Shown one piece after another: positions 11,146-22,031 of a DNA stretch of 64,000 nucleotides. This DNA comes from Legionella nagasakiensis (GTDB lineage Bacteria; Pseudomonadota; Gammaproteobacteria; Legionellales; Legionellaceae), in the NCBI RefSeq assembly GCF_900639915.1, contig NZ_CAAAID010000004.1, positions 62,001-126,000 on the forward strand, in the 5' to 3' direction. Both the position numbers and the translations under genes were made by a program. Within the stretch, counting starts at the first letter, position 1. The number at the start of each line of letters is the position of its first letter. The notes below the pieces were generated by a model. That model searched no databases. It was not told the DNA's origin and saw nothing but the letters and a program-made list of their open reading frames with translations.

Positions 11146-11589
11146 CTAGACTATCAAATTTGCTTTCACAATATTAGATATTAGAAATTCCTGATGATCA
11201 TGATTGACATTTAGAATTAATATATTTTCATCGGCAGCCACAATCTTACCGGAAAATTTCCGCTTTCCACCAATGGATTTTAATAATTTAATCTGAACAT
11301 CTTCTCCTATATATTGCTTATACTGCCAACCATAAAACAGTGGCCTAGGAATACCCGGTGACGACACTTCCAGACGATAATTGCCTGGGATAGGATCTTC
11401 AACATCAAGAAGCGCACTAATTTGGCGGCTGACACGTTCACAATCATCAATACCAATTCCATCTTCATGATCGATATAGATTCTTAACAAAGAATGCTTT
11501 CCTTGTGCAAGGTACTCACAACCCCACAAGATATAACCCAAGTCTTCAATGACTGGATTAATTAGCTTCTCAATTTCATGTTGAATCAT
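11146..11589 (-). CDS. rimP: ribosome maturation factor RimP
   Basis: A 147-aa 30S assembly factor. Family motifs seen: G-Y-I-L-W-G-C-E-Y near residue 17, [21 protein letters not shown] and [15 protein letters not shown]. First gene of the rimP-nusA-infB-rbfA-truB unit. ATG 11589 has GAGAAG upstream. Confidence 0.94.
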   Translation of the reverse strand: MIQHEIEKLINPVIEDLGYILWGCEYLAQGKHSLLRIYIDHEDGIGIDDCERVSRQISALLDVEDPIPGNYRLEVSSPGIPRPLFYGWQYKQYIGEDVQIKLLKSIGGKRKFSGKIVAADENILILNVNHDHQEFLISNIVKANLIV

Positions 11590-11719
11590 ATACTTCTCAT
11601 TATACTTAAATAGCAGAACTCATTGCCGATTATTACTACCAGCGTCGGCTTAATGTCATCGATTTCCTTTTCCCTATTTAATGAAGATATGCAAACGCCA
11701 ACTTCCGACAGAAGAGTTC

Positions 11720-11728
11720 ATTCTATCA
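11720..11728 (-). promoter_or_regulatory. extended -10 promoter for rimP-nusA-infB
   Basis: TGATAGAAT on the minus strand fits TG-n-TATAAT. It lies after the terminator that closes the tRNA-fMet transcript and about 130 bp before rimP, where a promoter for this operon is expected. No clear -35 is seen. Confidence 0.4.
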
Positions 11729-11756
11729 CATCAACTGCAGAATTTAGGGTAATAAA

Positions 11757-11776
11757 AAACCCCATAAATGGGGTTT
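11757..11776 (-). terminator. intrinsic terminator after tRNA-fMet
   Basis: AAACCCCAT and ATGGGGTTT form a 9-bp stem, followed on the minus strand by a T-run (TTTTTTATT). It lies just downstream of the tRNA gene and separates it, and probably nuo readthrough, from rimP. Confidence 0.85.
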
Positions 11777-11782
11777 AAAAAG

Positions 11783-11859
<77 letters not shown>

Positions 11860-11934
11860 TCAACTGAGGCCAATTATACGCACCAGATGCCTATTTATCA
11901 AGTTATTTAGACCAATAATTAGAGAATATATCCG

Positions 11935-13377
11935 TTAACGTGCAAATGCATTCATACATGCCGCAATTAACGCGCTGGGAAAAATTCCAAAATATAAGAG
12001 GGCTAAACAATTTACTGAAAACACAACGTTTGTGACCCCGGCAATTTGCACCGGCATTGAATCCGCAACATCCTCAAAGTACATGACTTTTACAATGCGT
12101 AAGTAATAAAACGCACCAATAACAGCAAAAACAAGCCCTAAAACAGCCACCCAAGTCAACTGAACATCAACCAATGCTTTCAATACTAACAATTTTGTGA
12201 AAAACCCGACAGTGGGTGGAACCCCTGCCATAGAGAATAGAATAATCATCATCATAAATGCTATCCAAGGATTACGCCTATTCAAACCTTTCAAATCATC
12301 TATCTGTTCAATTTCGATGCCCTCTCGCGACAAGAGAACAATCAGACCAAACGCTGCAGCTGACATAAGCGCATACACCAAGACATAATATAATGAAGCA
12401 GCATAGCCTTCTGCAGTTGCAGCTAAAATACCAAATAAAGCATATCCCATATGAGATATGGCCGAATAGGCAAACAATCGTTTAATATTGCTTTGCGCAA
12501 TTGCAAAGAGGTTTCCCGCACCAGTAGAAAGCAATGCCATAATAAGAATTAAGTGCTGCCATTGGGAAGCAATATCTGCCAACCCAAAAGTCAATATACG
12601 CAAAGCCATACCGACAGCAGCAATTTTAGGGGCAGCACTGATAAATAAAGTCACAGAACTTGGAGCCCCTTGATAGACATCCGGTGCCCACATATGGAAA
12701 GGCATCGCCGCTAATTTGAAACCAATGCCTGCGACAATGAAGACAAGTGCAAAAGACAACAAACCGCTTTGTTGTTGCCAATTTGCGGCAATTGAATTAG
12801 CAACATCATGAAGATCTATTTTTCCAGTAGCGCCATACACTAAAGAAATGCCATACAGCAACATGCCAGAAGCGATCGCTCCCATGATAAAATATTTCAT
12901 GGCTGCTTCAGATGCATCACTATTTGTACGACGGATTGCTGTCATTGCATAAAGTGGTAAAGAGAGAAGCTCTAGACCAAGATAGACTGTTAATAAAGAA
13001 TGGGCAGAAACCAGCACCATCATACCCAAGGTGGAAAATAGGCCTAAAACATAATAATCACCTGAGGGCATTTGCCGCTCGTCAAGATAATGCCTTGAAT
13101 AGAAAAAGCTCAGGAAAACTGTAATATAAATAAAAATTTTCATCAGTTGCGCAATATCATCACTGATAAACAACCCATGAAGGATAATGGTTTTAAAGCC
13201 TCCTAGAAGAAAAAAGCTTACTATCGCCGCTAACATCAACCCGATGTTAGCGCAAAAGAATGCGACAGCCGGAAACAGCCGGCGAAAAAATAAATCACCA
13301 ATCAAGGCAACGCTTGCCGTTATCAAGAGTAGCATTTCGGGCAGTGCCACATGAATATTTTCAAGTAATTCAGTCAT
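11935..13377 (-). CDS. nuoN: NADH-quinone oxidoreductase subunit N
   Basis: Antiporter-like, proton-pumping membrane subunit of complex I. The 480-aa protein has about 14 hydrophobic helices with the proton-antiporter core ([49 protein letters not shown]). The conserved helix glutamate and lysines of the family are visible in these segments. It is the last gene of the operon, and tRNA-fMet follows within about 75 bp. Confidence 0.96.
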   Translation of the reverse strand: MTELLENIHVALPEMLLLITASVALIGDLFFRRLFPAVAFFCANIGLMLAAIVSFFLLGGFKTIILHGLFISDDIAQLMKIFIYITVFLSFFYSRHYLDERQMPSGDYYVLGLFSTLGMMVLVSAHSLLTVYLGLELLSLPLYAMTAIRRTNSDASEAAMKYFIMGAIASGMLLYGISLVYGATGKIDLHDVANSIAANWQQQSGLLSFALVFIVAGIGFKLAAMPFHMWAPDVYQGAPSSVTLFISAAPKIAAVGMALRILTFGLADIASQWQHLILIMALLSTGAGNLFAIAQSNIKRLFAYSAISHMGYALFGILAATAEGYAASLYYVLVYALMSAAAFGLIVLLSREGIEIEQIDDLKGLNRRNPWIAFMMMIILFSMAGVPPTVGFFTKLLVLKALVDVQLTWVAVLGLVFAVIGAFYYLRIVKVMYFEDVADSMPVQIAGVTNVVFSVNCLALLYFGIFPSALIAACMNAFAR

Positions 13378-13478
13378 TGTCAGTTCAGCCTCAATTATTT
13401 GGGATCTTCCTGTTTTCTACTATGCCAGAAGAAATTCTGGGAAAATATAACAAAACACGGCATCAGCCCAGTCGCACG

Positions 13479-14984
13479 CTATAATTTTGTTTTATCAGCC
13501 TGTGCCAGTGTATAACTTACGGTATGATGGACATAATCAAGCATAGGCTTTGGATAAAGTCCAAGTCCAATCACCATAAGTGCCAACAAAGTAAATGCAC
13601 TTAATTCAAACCCAGAAATGTCACGAAGCTCCGATACACGTGGATTAACAATGGGTCCAAATATGACTCGCTTGTACATCCATAAGGTATATGCCGCGCC
13701 TAAAATTAATGTAGCGGCTGCCCAAAATGACACCCAGAAGCCTGCTTTGATACTACCTAAAATAACCATAAACTCTCCAACAAACCCGGAAGTTCCAGGT
13801 AATCCAGCGTTGGCCATGGCAAATAACATGTAAAACGAGGCAAATAGAGGCATGGTATTTACAATACCACCAAAATCTTTAATTTGCCTTGTATGCATCC
13901 GATCATAAACAAATCCCACACCAGCAAACATTGCACTGGAAACAAAAGCATGAGAAATCATGACCACAATAGCACCTTCAAGCACAAGCCCAGCACTGCG
14001 GAGACTAGCATGATCGGCAATGGCAAAAATTGCAAAACAACCTAACGTCACAAACCCCATATGAGAAATAGATGAATAGGCAATTAATCGTTTCATGTCT
14101 TGTTGAATAATAGCCACTAACCCAATATAAACCACCGCAATCAAAGAAAGGACTACCATAATTAATGCATATTTACTGCAGGCATCAGGCACAATGGGTA
14201 AAGCAAAGCGAATGAATCCATAAGCACCTAATTTTAGCAAAACAGCAGCCAATACAATGGAACCACCTGCTGGTGCTTCGGTATGTGCGTCAGGCAACCA
14301 TGTATGAACCGGAAACATTGGTATCTTGATAGCAAAACCAAGAAAAAATGCAATGAAAATCAATGTCTGAGCAGTCATGCCTAATTTAACAGCGTATAAG
14401 GTTTCAATTTTAAACGTTCCAGCGTGATAACCAAGATACAAAAATGAAGCCAGCATCAAAACGGAACCAAGAAACGTATATAAAAAGAATTTAATTGCGG
14501 CATAAACTCGATTATCGGAACCCCATACCCCAATAATCAAATACATAGGAATCAGTGTTGCTTCCCAGAATATATAAAATAAGATGGCATCGAGCGATGA
14601 AAAAACGCCCACCAACAATCCCTGCATAATTAGAAATGCTGCCATATATTGGCCAACGCGTTTTTTTATACTATCCCACGTCGCAAGAATAACAATTAAA
14701 TTGGTAAATACAGTCAGAACAATTAATAGCAACGATAACCCATCAATGCCCAAACTATAATTAATCCCCAATGCCGGCATCCAAGACATCTCATCAACGT
14801 ATTGCATGCTGAACGTATTAGCATCAAATCCAGTAACCAATGGCACGCAAATGACCAGCGTCAACAGTACTGTAAAAAGCGATAGATAACGAGACACATT
14901 AGGGTTGTTATCATCGCCTGTAAGAAAAACAAATACACCACCAATAATCGGCAGCCAAATTAATAAATTGAGCAAATGATGCAT
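13479..14984 (-). CDS. nuoM: NADH-quinone oxidoreductase subunit M
   Basis: Second antiporter-like membrane subunit of complex I, 501 aa. Motifs: FYIFWEATLIPMYLIIGVWG with the key glutamate, IPMFPVHTWLPDAHTEAPAGGS, and MKRLIAYSSISHMGFVTLG. About 14 membrane helices. It lies 59 bp after nuoL and about 100 bp before nuoN. Confidence 0.97.
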   Translation of the reverse strand: MHHLLNLLIWLPIIGGVFVFLTGDDNNPNVSRYLSLFTVLLTLVICVPLVTGFDANTFSMQYVDEMSWMPALGINYSLGIDGLSLLLIVLTVFTNLIVILATWDSIKKRVGQYMAAFLIMQGLLVGVFSSLDAILFYIFWEATLIPMYLIIGVWGSDNRVYAAIKFFLYTFLGSVLMLASFLYLGYHAGTFKIETLYAVKLGMTAQTLIFIAFFLGFAIKIPMFPVHTWLPDAHTEAPAGGSIVLAAVLLKLGAYGFIRFALPIVPDACSKYALIMVVLSLIAVVYIGLVAIIQQDMKRLIAYSSISHMGFVTLGCFAIFAIADHASLRSAGLVLEGAIVVMISHAFVSSAMFAGVGFVYDRMHTRQIKDFGGIVNTMPLFASFYMLFAMANAGLPGTSGFVGEFMVILGSIKAGFWVSFWAAATLILGAAYTLWMYKRVIFGPIVNPRVSELRDISGFELSAFTLLALMVIGLGLYPKPMLDYVHHTVSYTLAQADKTKL

Positions 14985-15043
14985 ACCCTTACCTTATTTT
15001 CAGTCCAGATTTGGTCCATTTGATTGAATAGTCCCAACACAAC

Positions 15044-17017
15044 TTAACCCAGTAATAACCAGCAAAGAAAAACTAATAATCCAACCACCATAACAGTAAT
15101 GTAATGATACAAATACCCGCTTTGGATAACCCGACTTTTTACTGCAAACCATCGAATCGTTCGTGCCGTACCGTTCACTACAAAACCGTCAATCATTTTC
15201 CTATCACCGGTACGATAAAATAATTTTCCCAGGCTATTTGAGCCACGTACAAACACGAGTTCGTTAAATAAATCAAAGCCGTACTTGTTTATCAAGATAC
15301 GATAAATCCAAGAAAATCGTCTGGCGAGTATTCCTGGTAAAGTAGGTAAGGCAATATAACCTATCCAAGTCACTAAAATTCCGGACAAGGCGAGCCAAAA
15401 AACAATAGAACCGGGTGCATGAAGCATCGTTTCCCAGGGTGAAACAACTTCTTTTGCCATTTCAGCTAAAACATTATATTGCGGTAAAATAAAAATCGAT
15501 TTACCCAATAGCGTTGGTGTATCAAATAAAATCGGCATATACAAAATATACCCGAGAATGGCCGAAGGGATCGCCAGCATAACAAGTGGGAACCAGACAA
15601 CCCAAGGTGATTCATGCACGTGTTCAAAGGTATGTTCATCCATTCTTGGCTTTCCATGAAAGGTCATAAAAAACGCTCGAAAGGTATAAAGTGCTGTAAC
15701 CAATGCTCCTGCGGCCAGACAAAAATAAGCGTAGGAACTTCCAGGAATCTGTGATAATTGTGCTGCTTCAATGATAGAGTCTTTAGAATAAAATCCAGCA
15801 AACGGCGGAATAGCACATAACGCCAATCCTCCAATGAGGAATGTTACGTACGTAATTGGCATTTTACGCCATAGTCCACCCATTTTACGCATATCTTGTT
15901 CGTGATGCATGCCTAAGATCACCGAACCTGCTGCCAAAAATAATAACGCTTTAAAACATGCATGCGTCAATAAATGAAAAATACCTGCATTAAACGCCGA
16001 CGCACCCATAGCGGCTATCATATAACCTAACTGAGACAGCGTAGAGTATGCGATGACTCGTTTGATATCATTCATGACAATACCCAGAATCCCTGTAAAT
16101 AAAGCTCCAGTGGCGCCAATAACCAATACAACACTCAAAGCAGTCTCAGAATATTCAATCAATGGTGATATGCGGGCAACCATGAACACCCCTGCAGTCA
16201 CCATTGTGGCCGCATGAATAAGAGCGGAGATTGGTGTAGGACCTTCCATTGATTCAGGAAGCCAAACATGCAAAGGAATTTGGGCCGATTTTCCCATGGC
16301 TCCAACAAATAGAAGTAAACAAATAACGGTGATCAATGACCATTCATGCCCAGAAAATAGTGTTATTGTTTCAGTACTTAATGCAGATGTACTTTTGAAA
16401 ACGGTTTCATAATCCAAAGTACCTGTATAAGCCAAAATCAAAGCGATACCAAGTAAAAAGCCAAAGTCTCCAACGCGGTTCACCAAAAACGCTTTCAAAC
16501 TTCCCTGTAGCGCAGATTCTTTCTTATAATAAAACCCAATCAGCAGGTAAGACACTAAACCGACACCTTCCCAGCCGAAAAACAACTGGAGAAAGTTGTT
16601 AGCCGTCACCAACATAAGCATCATAAACGTAAAAAACGAAATATAGCTAAAAAAACGCTGGTAACCATCGTCGTCCGCCATGTATCCAATGCTATAAATA
16701 TGCACTAAGGCAGATACAAACGTTACGATAACCAACATCACTGCCGTCAATGGATCAATCAAAAAGCCAATATGAAACGCGTAAGGAAAAAGTTCTCCAC
16801 CATTCGCCCATGTATAAAGATTAATGTCTAATGTAGGCGCATTTCCTGACAAAATCTGTGAGGCAACGTAGACCGAAAAGAAAAAGGACAACGTAACCAG
16901 TGCAATGGTCACCGAATGAGCCCCGGACCGGCCAATTTGATTACGGAAAAAACCTGCCGTCACACAGCCAGCCAGAGGCGCCAACACGATAATCAGACAA
17001 CACTGTAGAATAGTCAC
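15044..17017 (-). CDS. nuoL: NADH-quinone oxidoreductase subunit L
   Basis: Largest antiporter-like subunit of complex I, carrying the long lateral helix. The 657-aa protein shows FFGWEGVGLVSYLLIGFYY, AQIPLHVWLPESMEGPTPIS, and IKRVIAYSTLSQLGYMIAA, and a long C-terminal extension (residues about 510-657) fitting the amphipathic arm and last helix. Starts 4 bp after nuoK. Confidence 0.97.
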   Translation of the reverse strand: MTILQCCLIIVLAPLAGCVTAGFFRNQIGRSGAHSVTIALVTLSFFFSVYVASQILSGNAPTLDINLYTWANGGELFPYAFHIGFLIDPLTAVMLVIVTFVSALVHIYSIGYMADDDGYQRFFSYISFFTFMMLMLVTANNFLQLFFGWEGVGLVSYLLIGFYYKKESALQGSLKAFLVNRVGDFGFLLGIALILAYTGTLDYETVFKSTSALSTETITLFSGHEWSLITVICLLLFVGAMGKSAQIPLHVWLPESMEGPTPISALIHAATMVTAGVFMVARISPLIEYSETALSVVLVIGATGALFTGILGIVMNDIKRVIAYSTLSQLGYMIAAMGASAFNAGIFHLLTHACFKALLFLAAGSVILGMHHEQDMRKMGGLWRKMPITYVTFLIGGLALCAIPPFAGFYSKDSIIEAAQLSQIPGSSYAYFCLAAGALVTALYTFRAFFMTFHGKPRMDEHTFEHVHESPWVVWFPLVMLAIPSAILGYILYMPILFDTPTLLGKSIFILPQYNVLAEMAKEVVSPWETMLHAPGSIVFWLALSGILVTWIGYIALPTLPGILARRFSWIYRILINKYGFDLFNELVFVRGSNSLGKLFYRTGDRKMIDGFVVNGTARTIRWFAVKSRVIQSGYLYHYITVMVVGLLVFLCWLLLG

Positions 17018-17021
17018 GTAG

Positions 17022-17327
17022 TTACCCTTTTAAATGATTCATCATACTTACGTCAATGTTGCCGCGATTTCTATAAAGCAACATCACGATGGCTAAACCG
17101 ATCGCTGCCTCCGCTGCAGCGACCGTCAGAATAAAAAAGACGAATACTTCGCCTGTTTTCCCACCATAATAATGAGAAAATGCAACAAAATTGGTGTTCA
17201 CGGCCAGTAACATTAATTCAACGCATACCAGCAATAAAATAATATTTTTGCGGTTTAAGATGATCCCCATCAGGCTCAAACCGAACAATATTGCACTCAA
17301 CGTTAGATAATTCATAACAGGTATCAT
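17022..17327 (-). CDS. nuoK: NADH-quinone oxidoreductase subunit K
   Basis: A 101-aa three-helix membrane subunit near the quinone/proton path. It keeps both family glutamates, in [13 protein letters not shown] and [10 protein letters not shown]. The length is standard for the family (100 aa in E. coli). Confidence 0.95.
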   Translation of the reverse strand: MIPVMNYLTLSAILFGLSLMGIILNRKNIILLLVCVELMLLAVNTNFVAFSHYYGGKTGEVFVFFILTVAAAEAAIGLAIVMLLYRNRGNIDVSMMNHLKG

Positions 17328-17387
17328 GCGTTATTCCTCAAGTTTTTAATATTCAGTCTTAAGCTCTGTGCATGTAGCGCACAGAAC

Positions 17388-18035
17388 CTAAGACTCATCT
17401 GATTTCATGCTAATCAGCTCCACCCGATCTTCTCGGCGAGTCATGATTTGGCGCACGACATTTTGCTGTTTTGAATGCCTTGGGTTCCGATGAACCAAGG
17501 TAATTGCCGCAATAATGGCAACCAATAGAATAGCTGCAGCAAGCTCAAAAGCCAAAACATAATCGGTATAAAGAACCAATCCCAGACCTTCCGTATTTGA
17601 TATCTCAGTAGGACGCACACCTATTGGCATAAGACTTTCATCAGTAACTTGCTGTGTTGCGACGGAAACTTCAACACCCGTTTCGAATGCATCTGAAGGA
17701 ATAGCAACCAGTAATAATCCAGTCAATAAAGCAACGATTATCAGTCCAAATGGCAAATAACGAATAAAATGTGCGCGCATGGATTCCATGTCAATATTAA
17801 GCATCATAACCACAAATAAAAACAAGGTCATGACAGCCCCTACATAGACCAAGACAAGAATGAGTGCCAAAAATTCTGCCCGAGCCAAAATCCAGAGGAC
17901 GCTACTTGCAAAAAAAGTAAGCACTAAAAAAAGTATGCAGCGCACTGGGTTATTCTGAGTGACAACCAGCAGAGCAGACAGCACAGCCAATCCGGCAAAA
18001 ATGTAAAAAATTACTTGTGGTAATAACCCTTGCAT
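17388..18035 (-). CDS. nuoJ: NADH-quinone oxidoreductase subunit J
   Basis: Five-helix membrane subunit, 215 aa. The conserved third helix VLVYVGAVMTLFLFVVMMLN is clear. A hydrophilic loop (about residues 110-150) and a basic C-terminal tail resemble other gamma-proteobacterial NuoJ. Follows nuoI by 11 bp. Confidence 0.95.
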   Translation of the reverse strand: MQGLLPQVIFYIFAGLAVLSALLVVTQNNPVRCILFLVLTFFASSVLWILARAEFLALILVLVYVGAVMTLFLFVVMMLNIDMESMRAHFIRYLPFGLIIVALLTGLLLVAIPSDAFETGVEVSVATQQVTDESLMPIGVRPTEISNTEGLGLVLYTDYVLAFELAAAILLVAIIAAITLVHRNPRHSKQQNVVRQIMTRREDRVELISMKSDES

Positions 18036-18046
18036 GGTGTACTCCG

Positions 18047-18547
18047 TTAACGGTATTTCTCATCAGCGACACGATCTGCGGCTAGTTTCTTTTCCATTAA
18101 ATCACCTACCGCTAACAATTTCTCTTTCGTCATAATATTCTGGCCACGTTCGCTGATGTGATAATGATGGATAGGTGTAACAACAATTGAATCTACGGGA
18201 CAAGATTCCTCACACAAACCACAATTAATGCATTTAAACATATCAATATCATAACGCGTTGTGCGGCGAGAACCATCTTCCCGTGGTTCTGACTCAATGG
18301 TAATCGCCAAAGCAGGACAAACCGCTTCGCATAACTTGCAAGCAATACATCGTTCCTCGCCATTCGGATAACGCCTTAAAGCCAGCAAGCCCCGAAATCG
18401 CGGCGACAAGGGGGTTGCCTCCTCAGGAAACTGCACCGTAAACTTTTTCTTAAAAAAGTATTTGGCCGTCAGCTTTAATCCCTTAAGTAATTCATACAGG
18501 GTGAAACTGCGAAGGTAATGTTTAATGTATTGATAAGTTTTTTTCAT
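18047..18547 (-). CDS. nuoI: NADH-quinone oxidoreductase subunit I (2x[4Fe-4S])
   Basis: Peripheral-arm ferredoxin-like subunit, 166 aa, carrying clusters N6a and N6b. Two classic motifs are present: [12 protein letters not shown] and [12 protein letters not shown]. The N-terminal amphipathic region contacts the membrane in this family. Confidence 0.97.
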   Translation of the reverse strand: MKKTYQYIKHYLRSFTLYELLKGLKLTAKYFFKKKFTVQFPEEATPLSPRFRGLLALRRYPNGEERCIACKLCEAVCPALAITIESEPREDGSRRTTRYDIDMFKCINCGLCEESCPVDSIVVTPIHHYHISERGQNIMTKEKLLAVGDLMEKKLAADRVADEKYR

Positions 18548-18569
18548 TGGACGGCTCTTTAATGATTCG

Positions 18570-19592
18570 TCAAAACCATGGTTTTACTTGTGCTACAGTC
18601 ATCAGCGCTGTGACAATAACCCAGACTATTGTTACAGGAATTAATACTTTCCAACCCAAACGCATGAGTTGATCGTAGCGATATCGAGGAAACGTTGCCC
18701 GCACCCATAAATATACAAACAGGAAAAAACTAATCTTGAGCAATAACCAGACTATTCCAGGAACAAAGAAAAAAACGTCACTAAGAATGGGTACATTTTC
18801 AAAAGGAGACAACCAACCTCCGAGAAAAAGCAGCGTAATAATGGTAGAGATCAAAATCATGCTGGCATATTCTGCCAAGAAAAATAACGCAAAACCGATG
18901 GCAGAATATTCCACATGAAACCCTGCGACAATTTCAGATTCGCCTTCAGCCAGATCGAAAGGAGCGCGATTTGTCTCAGCAATCCCCGCAATCCAGAATG
19001 CAAAAAAGAGTGGTAATAATGGCAAGAACCACCAATGCCAAAACCCTCCTTGTTGGGATAAGACAATATCAGTAATATTCATACTACCAGCCGCTATCAA
19101 AACCCCGACAAAAGCAAACCCCATGGCAATTTCATATGACACCGTCTGTGCCGCACTTCTTAAAGCACCAAGCATGGCGTATTTTGAATTTGATGCCCAT
19201 CCAGCAATAAGCACGCCATACACACCTAATGAGCTCATGGCAAACAGATAAAGTACGCCAGCGTTGATGTTTGCCAGCACCACGCCTTCCTGAAACGGAA
19301 TGACTGCCCATCCGGCCAAAGCAGGAGTCAATGAAAACAAAGGAGCAATGATGAAAAGATATCGGTTGGAACGTGTTGGAATAATAATTTCTTTATGAAT
19401 AAGCTTTATCAAATCAGCGAAAGGTTGCAGCAAGCCGCGGAATCCTACGCGATTAGGTCCAATGCGAACCTGAATATAACCAATCACCTTACGCTCGGCA
19501 TACGTTAGGTAAGCGACGCTTAAAAGAAGCGGCACGACGATGACCAGAATTTTAATTATGATCCACAACAATATGCCAATATCTTGTAGCAT
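18570..19592 (-). CDS. nuoH: NADH-quinone oxidoreductase subunit H
   Basis: Eight-helix membrane subunit of 340 aa that forms much of the quinone chamber. Motifs: [20 protein letters not shown], the [20 protein letters not shown] loop and the [21 protein letters not shown]-terminal segment, all diagnostic of NuoH/ND1. Located between nuoG and nuoI. Confidence 0.97.
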   Translation of the reverse strand: MLQDIGILLWIIIKILVIVVPLLLSVAYLTYAERKVIGYIQVRIGPNRVGFRGLLQPFADLIKLIHKEIIIPTRSNRYLFIIAPLFSLTPALAGWAVIPFQEGVVLANINAGVLYLFAMSSLGVYGVLIAGWASNSKYAMLGALRSAAQTVSYEIAMGFAFVGVLIAAGSMNITDIVLSQQGGFWHWWFLPLLPLFFAFWIAGIAETNRAPFDLAEGESEIVAGFHVEYSAIGFALFFLAEYASMILISTIITLLFLGGWLSPFENVPILSDVFFFVPGIVWLLLKISFFLFVYLWVRATFPRYRYDQLMRLGWKVLIPVTIVWVIVTALMTVAQVKPWF

Positions 19593-19604
19593 GTTCTTAC
19601 CCGT

Positions 19605-21959
19605 TTAGCGCTTAATATTGATTGCAGCAAATGCATGGCCAAGATCTACAGTCTCCGGCATTGCATTTGCCACCCATACGACATCCGGAGCCATACGCTC
19701 GTCACGTTTTAGCGGCAATGTTATCTCAATATCTCCTTGAGATACAGTAGCCGTCTCATCTAATTTAAGACGGTTGGCCGTGCTTGGATGGATTCGAATG
19801 CAAGCAGTCTCCGCTGCAGCGCATTCTTGTAATTCCACAGCATGACGAACGATAGCATCACATCGGTACAGAGGCCACTCTCCCACACGGACTAGATACT
19901 GCTGATCATCATTTGGTAAAGAATCCGGATAATACGGCTCATATTTGCTCTCAGACATCATTTCTGCTTTGATTCTTATTTCGTCCAACACGTCCTGAGT
20001 AGAAACATATTCAAAACCACTGCATTGCAGAAGATTACCTAACACTCGCAATATTTTCCAAGCAGGACGCGATTCTTTGTATGGAGGCAAGGCACCTTTA
20101 ACCGTCTGCCATACTCCGTCTATGTTGATGTAAGTTCCGGAAGTTTCCGCATAAGGAGCCATGGGCAGAATGACATCGGCATAATCCTGAATTGATTCAT
20201 TTTGATAAGCCGATAGAACAACAACAAACTCAGCAGCCAGCATAGATTGTCTGGTGCGGTAAGGATTGGCAAAATCATATCCTGGCTCTACTCCCGTAAG
20301 GAAATAGCCTTTTAATTTGGCATCCAGTGCAGTCTGTACATCCATGCCAGCTGATTCAACCAATTTACCCGCCACTGTTCGGTGAGGCAGCATGCCAGCC
20401 AACCATGCTCCGGCACTGTTAGCTCCAGCCGTCAGGCGAAGATGACGAACGCCACTTAATGTTTCCAGCAAGAAAATTAAAGTACGCAGCAAGGCAGCGT
20501 CTGGATGATTTTCGAATATTGCACCCGTTATAATAACGGCTTTTGGTTGCCGCAAAGCATCGGCCATCGCACGAATTTTTTCATCAGGCTCCAATCCAAT
20601 TAATAATTTTTGCACTTCCTCTGGCAATTCCTTTATATCCTCAATCATTGCTCGGACAAGACAAGCCAGCTGCATGGGTATTTCCTGAGGCGTTACAATA
20701 ACTTTCGTTGTGACATCAAAACGATATTCATAATCTACAGGATTGATGGCATGTATTCTTGCTCCATTGCGAAACGCCTTTCGTACCCGAACACCTGCCA
20801 GGGGAACTTCTCGGTCAAGATTACAACCGATTAATAATAGATTGCTCTGATGTTCAAGTTCAGCGTATGGAATCGAGCTGACAGGCATGATCCTTTGCAT
20901 TTCCTGATCGCGAAAGTCCGTTTGCTGCAAGCGATGATCAAGATTTTGGACACCAAGCTCACGCATCAGTTTTTGCAATAAATAAAATTCTTCCAAAGTT
21001 GAAGAAGGTGATGCAAACGCTGCCAATTGCTCAGGCCCATGCTGTTTGATAATGCGACTGATGCCTTCTGCTGCAAATTTCAGTGCTGTTTCCCAATCAA
21101 CGGTTTCCCACTGCCCATCACGCTTAATCATCGGATGACCAGCTCGTTCATCGCTATTTAAACCAAGGTAACTAAAACGGTCACGATCAGACAACCAAGT
21201 TTCATTAATGGTTTCATTTTCTTTTGGCACCGCTCTCATTAACCGATTGCGACGCACATGCAAAAATACATTTGATCCAAGACAATCATGCGGTGCTACA
21301 CCATCATGCTGCATCATCTCCCACGCCCGTGCAGTAAAACGATAGGGTTTCGACGTCAAGGCACCCACTGGACACAAGTCAATGACATTACCCGACACCT
21401 CCGACGTCATGCTGTGTTTAACATAAGTGCCGATTTCCATGTGTTCGCCGCGCCCGGTAGCCCCCAGTTCACGAAGGCCTGCAATTTCATCACCAAAACG
21501 TACACAACGCGTACAATGAATACAGCGAGTCATGTCCGTTGCAATCAAGGGGCCAAGATTTTCGTCGGCTACTGCACGTTTGCTTTCTTCATAGTGGGAA
21601 GAATCGTGTCCAAACCCCATGGAAATATCCTGCAATTCGCACTCTCCTCCTTGATCGCAAATAGGACAATCAAGGGGGTGATTAATAAGCAAAAATTCCA
21701 TAACAGCCTGTTGAGAACGAATGGCTTCTTCTGACTTTGTAAACACTTTCATGCCATTAGTAATAGGCGTTGCACAGGCCGGAACCGGTTTACGGCCATT
21801 TTCAACCTCTACTAAACACATACGACAATTTGCAGCAACTGATAATTTTTTATGATAACAGAAACGAGGAATATAAATTCCCGCCTCATCAGCAACTTCA
21901 ATGATCATTTTGCCATTTTCTGCTTCTAACGTTTTTCCGTCGATTTCAATGGTGGCCAT
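19605..21959 (-). CDS. nuoG: NADH-quinone oxidoreductase subunit G
   Basis: Large iron-sulfur subunit of the peripheral arm, 784 aa. N-terminal 2Fe-2S ferredoxin domain (CYHKKLSVAANCRMCLVEV, then PACATP), the His-Cys cluster segment with NHPLDCPICDQGGECELQD, and a 4Fe-4S segment (CIHCTRCVRFGDEIAG; VIDLCPVGAL). The rest is a molybdopterin-oxidoreductase-like domain without evident cofactor function. Shorter than E. coli NuoG (about 908 aa). Confidence 0.96.
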   Translation of the reverse strand: MATIEIDGKTLEAENGKMIIEVADEAGIYIPRFCYHKKLSVAANCRMCLVEVENGRKPVPACATPITNGMKVFTKSEEAIRSQQAVMEFLLINHPLDCPICDQGGECELQDISMGFGHDSSHYEESKRAVADENLGPLIATDMTRCIHCTRCVRFGDEIAGLRELGATGRGEHMEIGTYVKHSMTSEVSGNVIDLCPVGALTSKPYRFTARAWEMMQHDGVAPHDCLGSNVFLHVRRNRLMRAVPKENETINETWLSDRDRFSYLGLNSDERAGHPMIKRDGQWETVDWETALKFAAEGISRIIKQHGPEQLAAFASPSSTLEEFYLLQKLMRELGVQNLDHRLQQTDFRDQEMQRIMPVSSIPYAELEHQSNLLLIGCNLDREVPLAGVRVRKAFRNGARIHAINPVDYEYRFDVTTKVIVTPQEIPMQLACLVRAMIEDIKELPEEVQKLLIGLEPDEKIRAMADALRQPKAVIITGAIFENHPDAALLRTLIFLLETLSGVRHLRLTAGANSAGAWLAGMLPHRTVAGKLVESAGMDVQTALDAKLKGYFLTGVEPGYDFANPYRTRQSMLAAEFVVVLSAYQNESIQDYADVILPMAPYAETSGTYINIDGVWQTVKGALPPYKESRPAWKILRVLGNLLQCSGFEYVSTQDVLDEIRIKAEMMSESKYEPYYPDSLPNDDQQYLVRVGEWPLYRCDAIVRHAVELQECAAAETACIRIHPSTANRLKLDETATVSQGDIEITLPLKRDERMAPDVVWVANAMPETVDLGHAFAAINIKR

Positions 21960-22031
21960 ATTAAACCTTTTTTAACTAAACTTTATTCCAACATGGGGCA
22001 GTGCCGTCTTTCTTGCCATCAAATACACCAC

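Noticed and set aside
21288-21734. 148-aa plus-strand ORF inside nuoG
   Set aside because: Antisense to conserved iron-sulfur motifs of NuoG; shadow frame.
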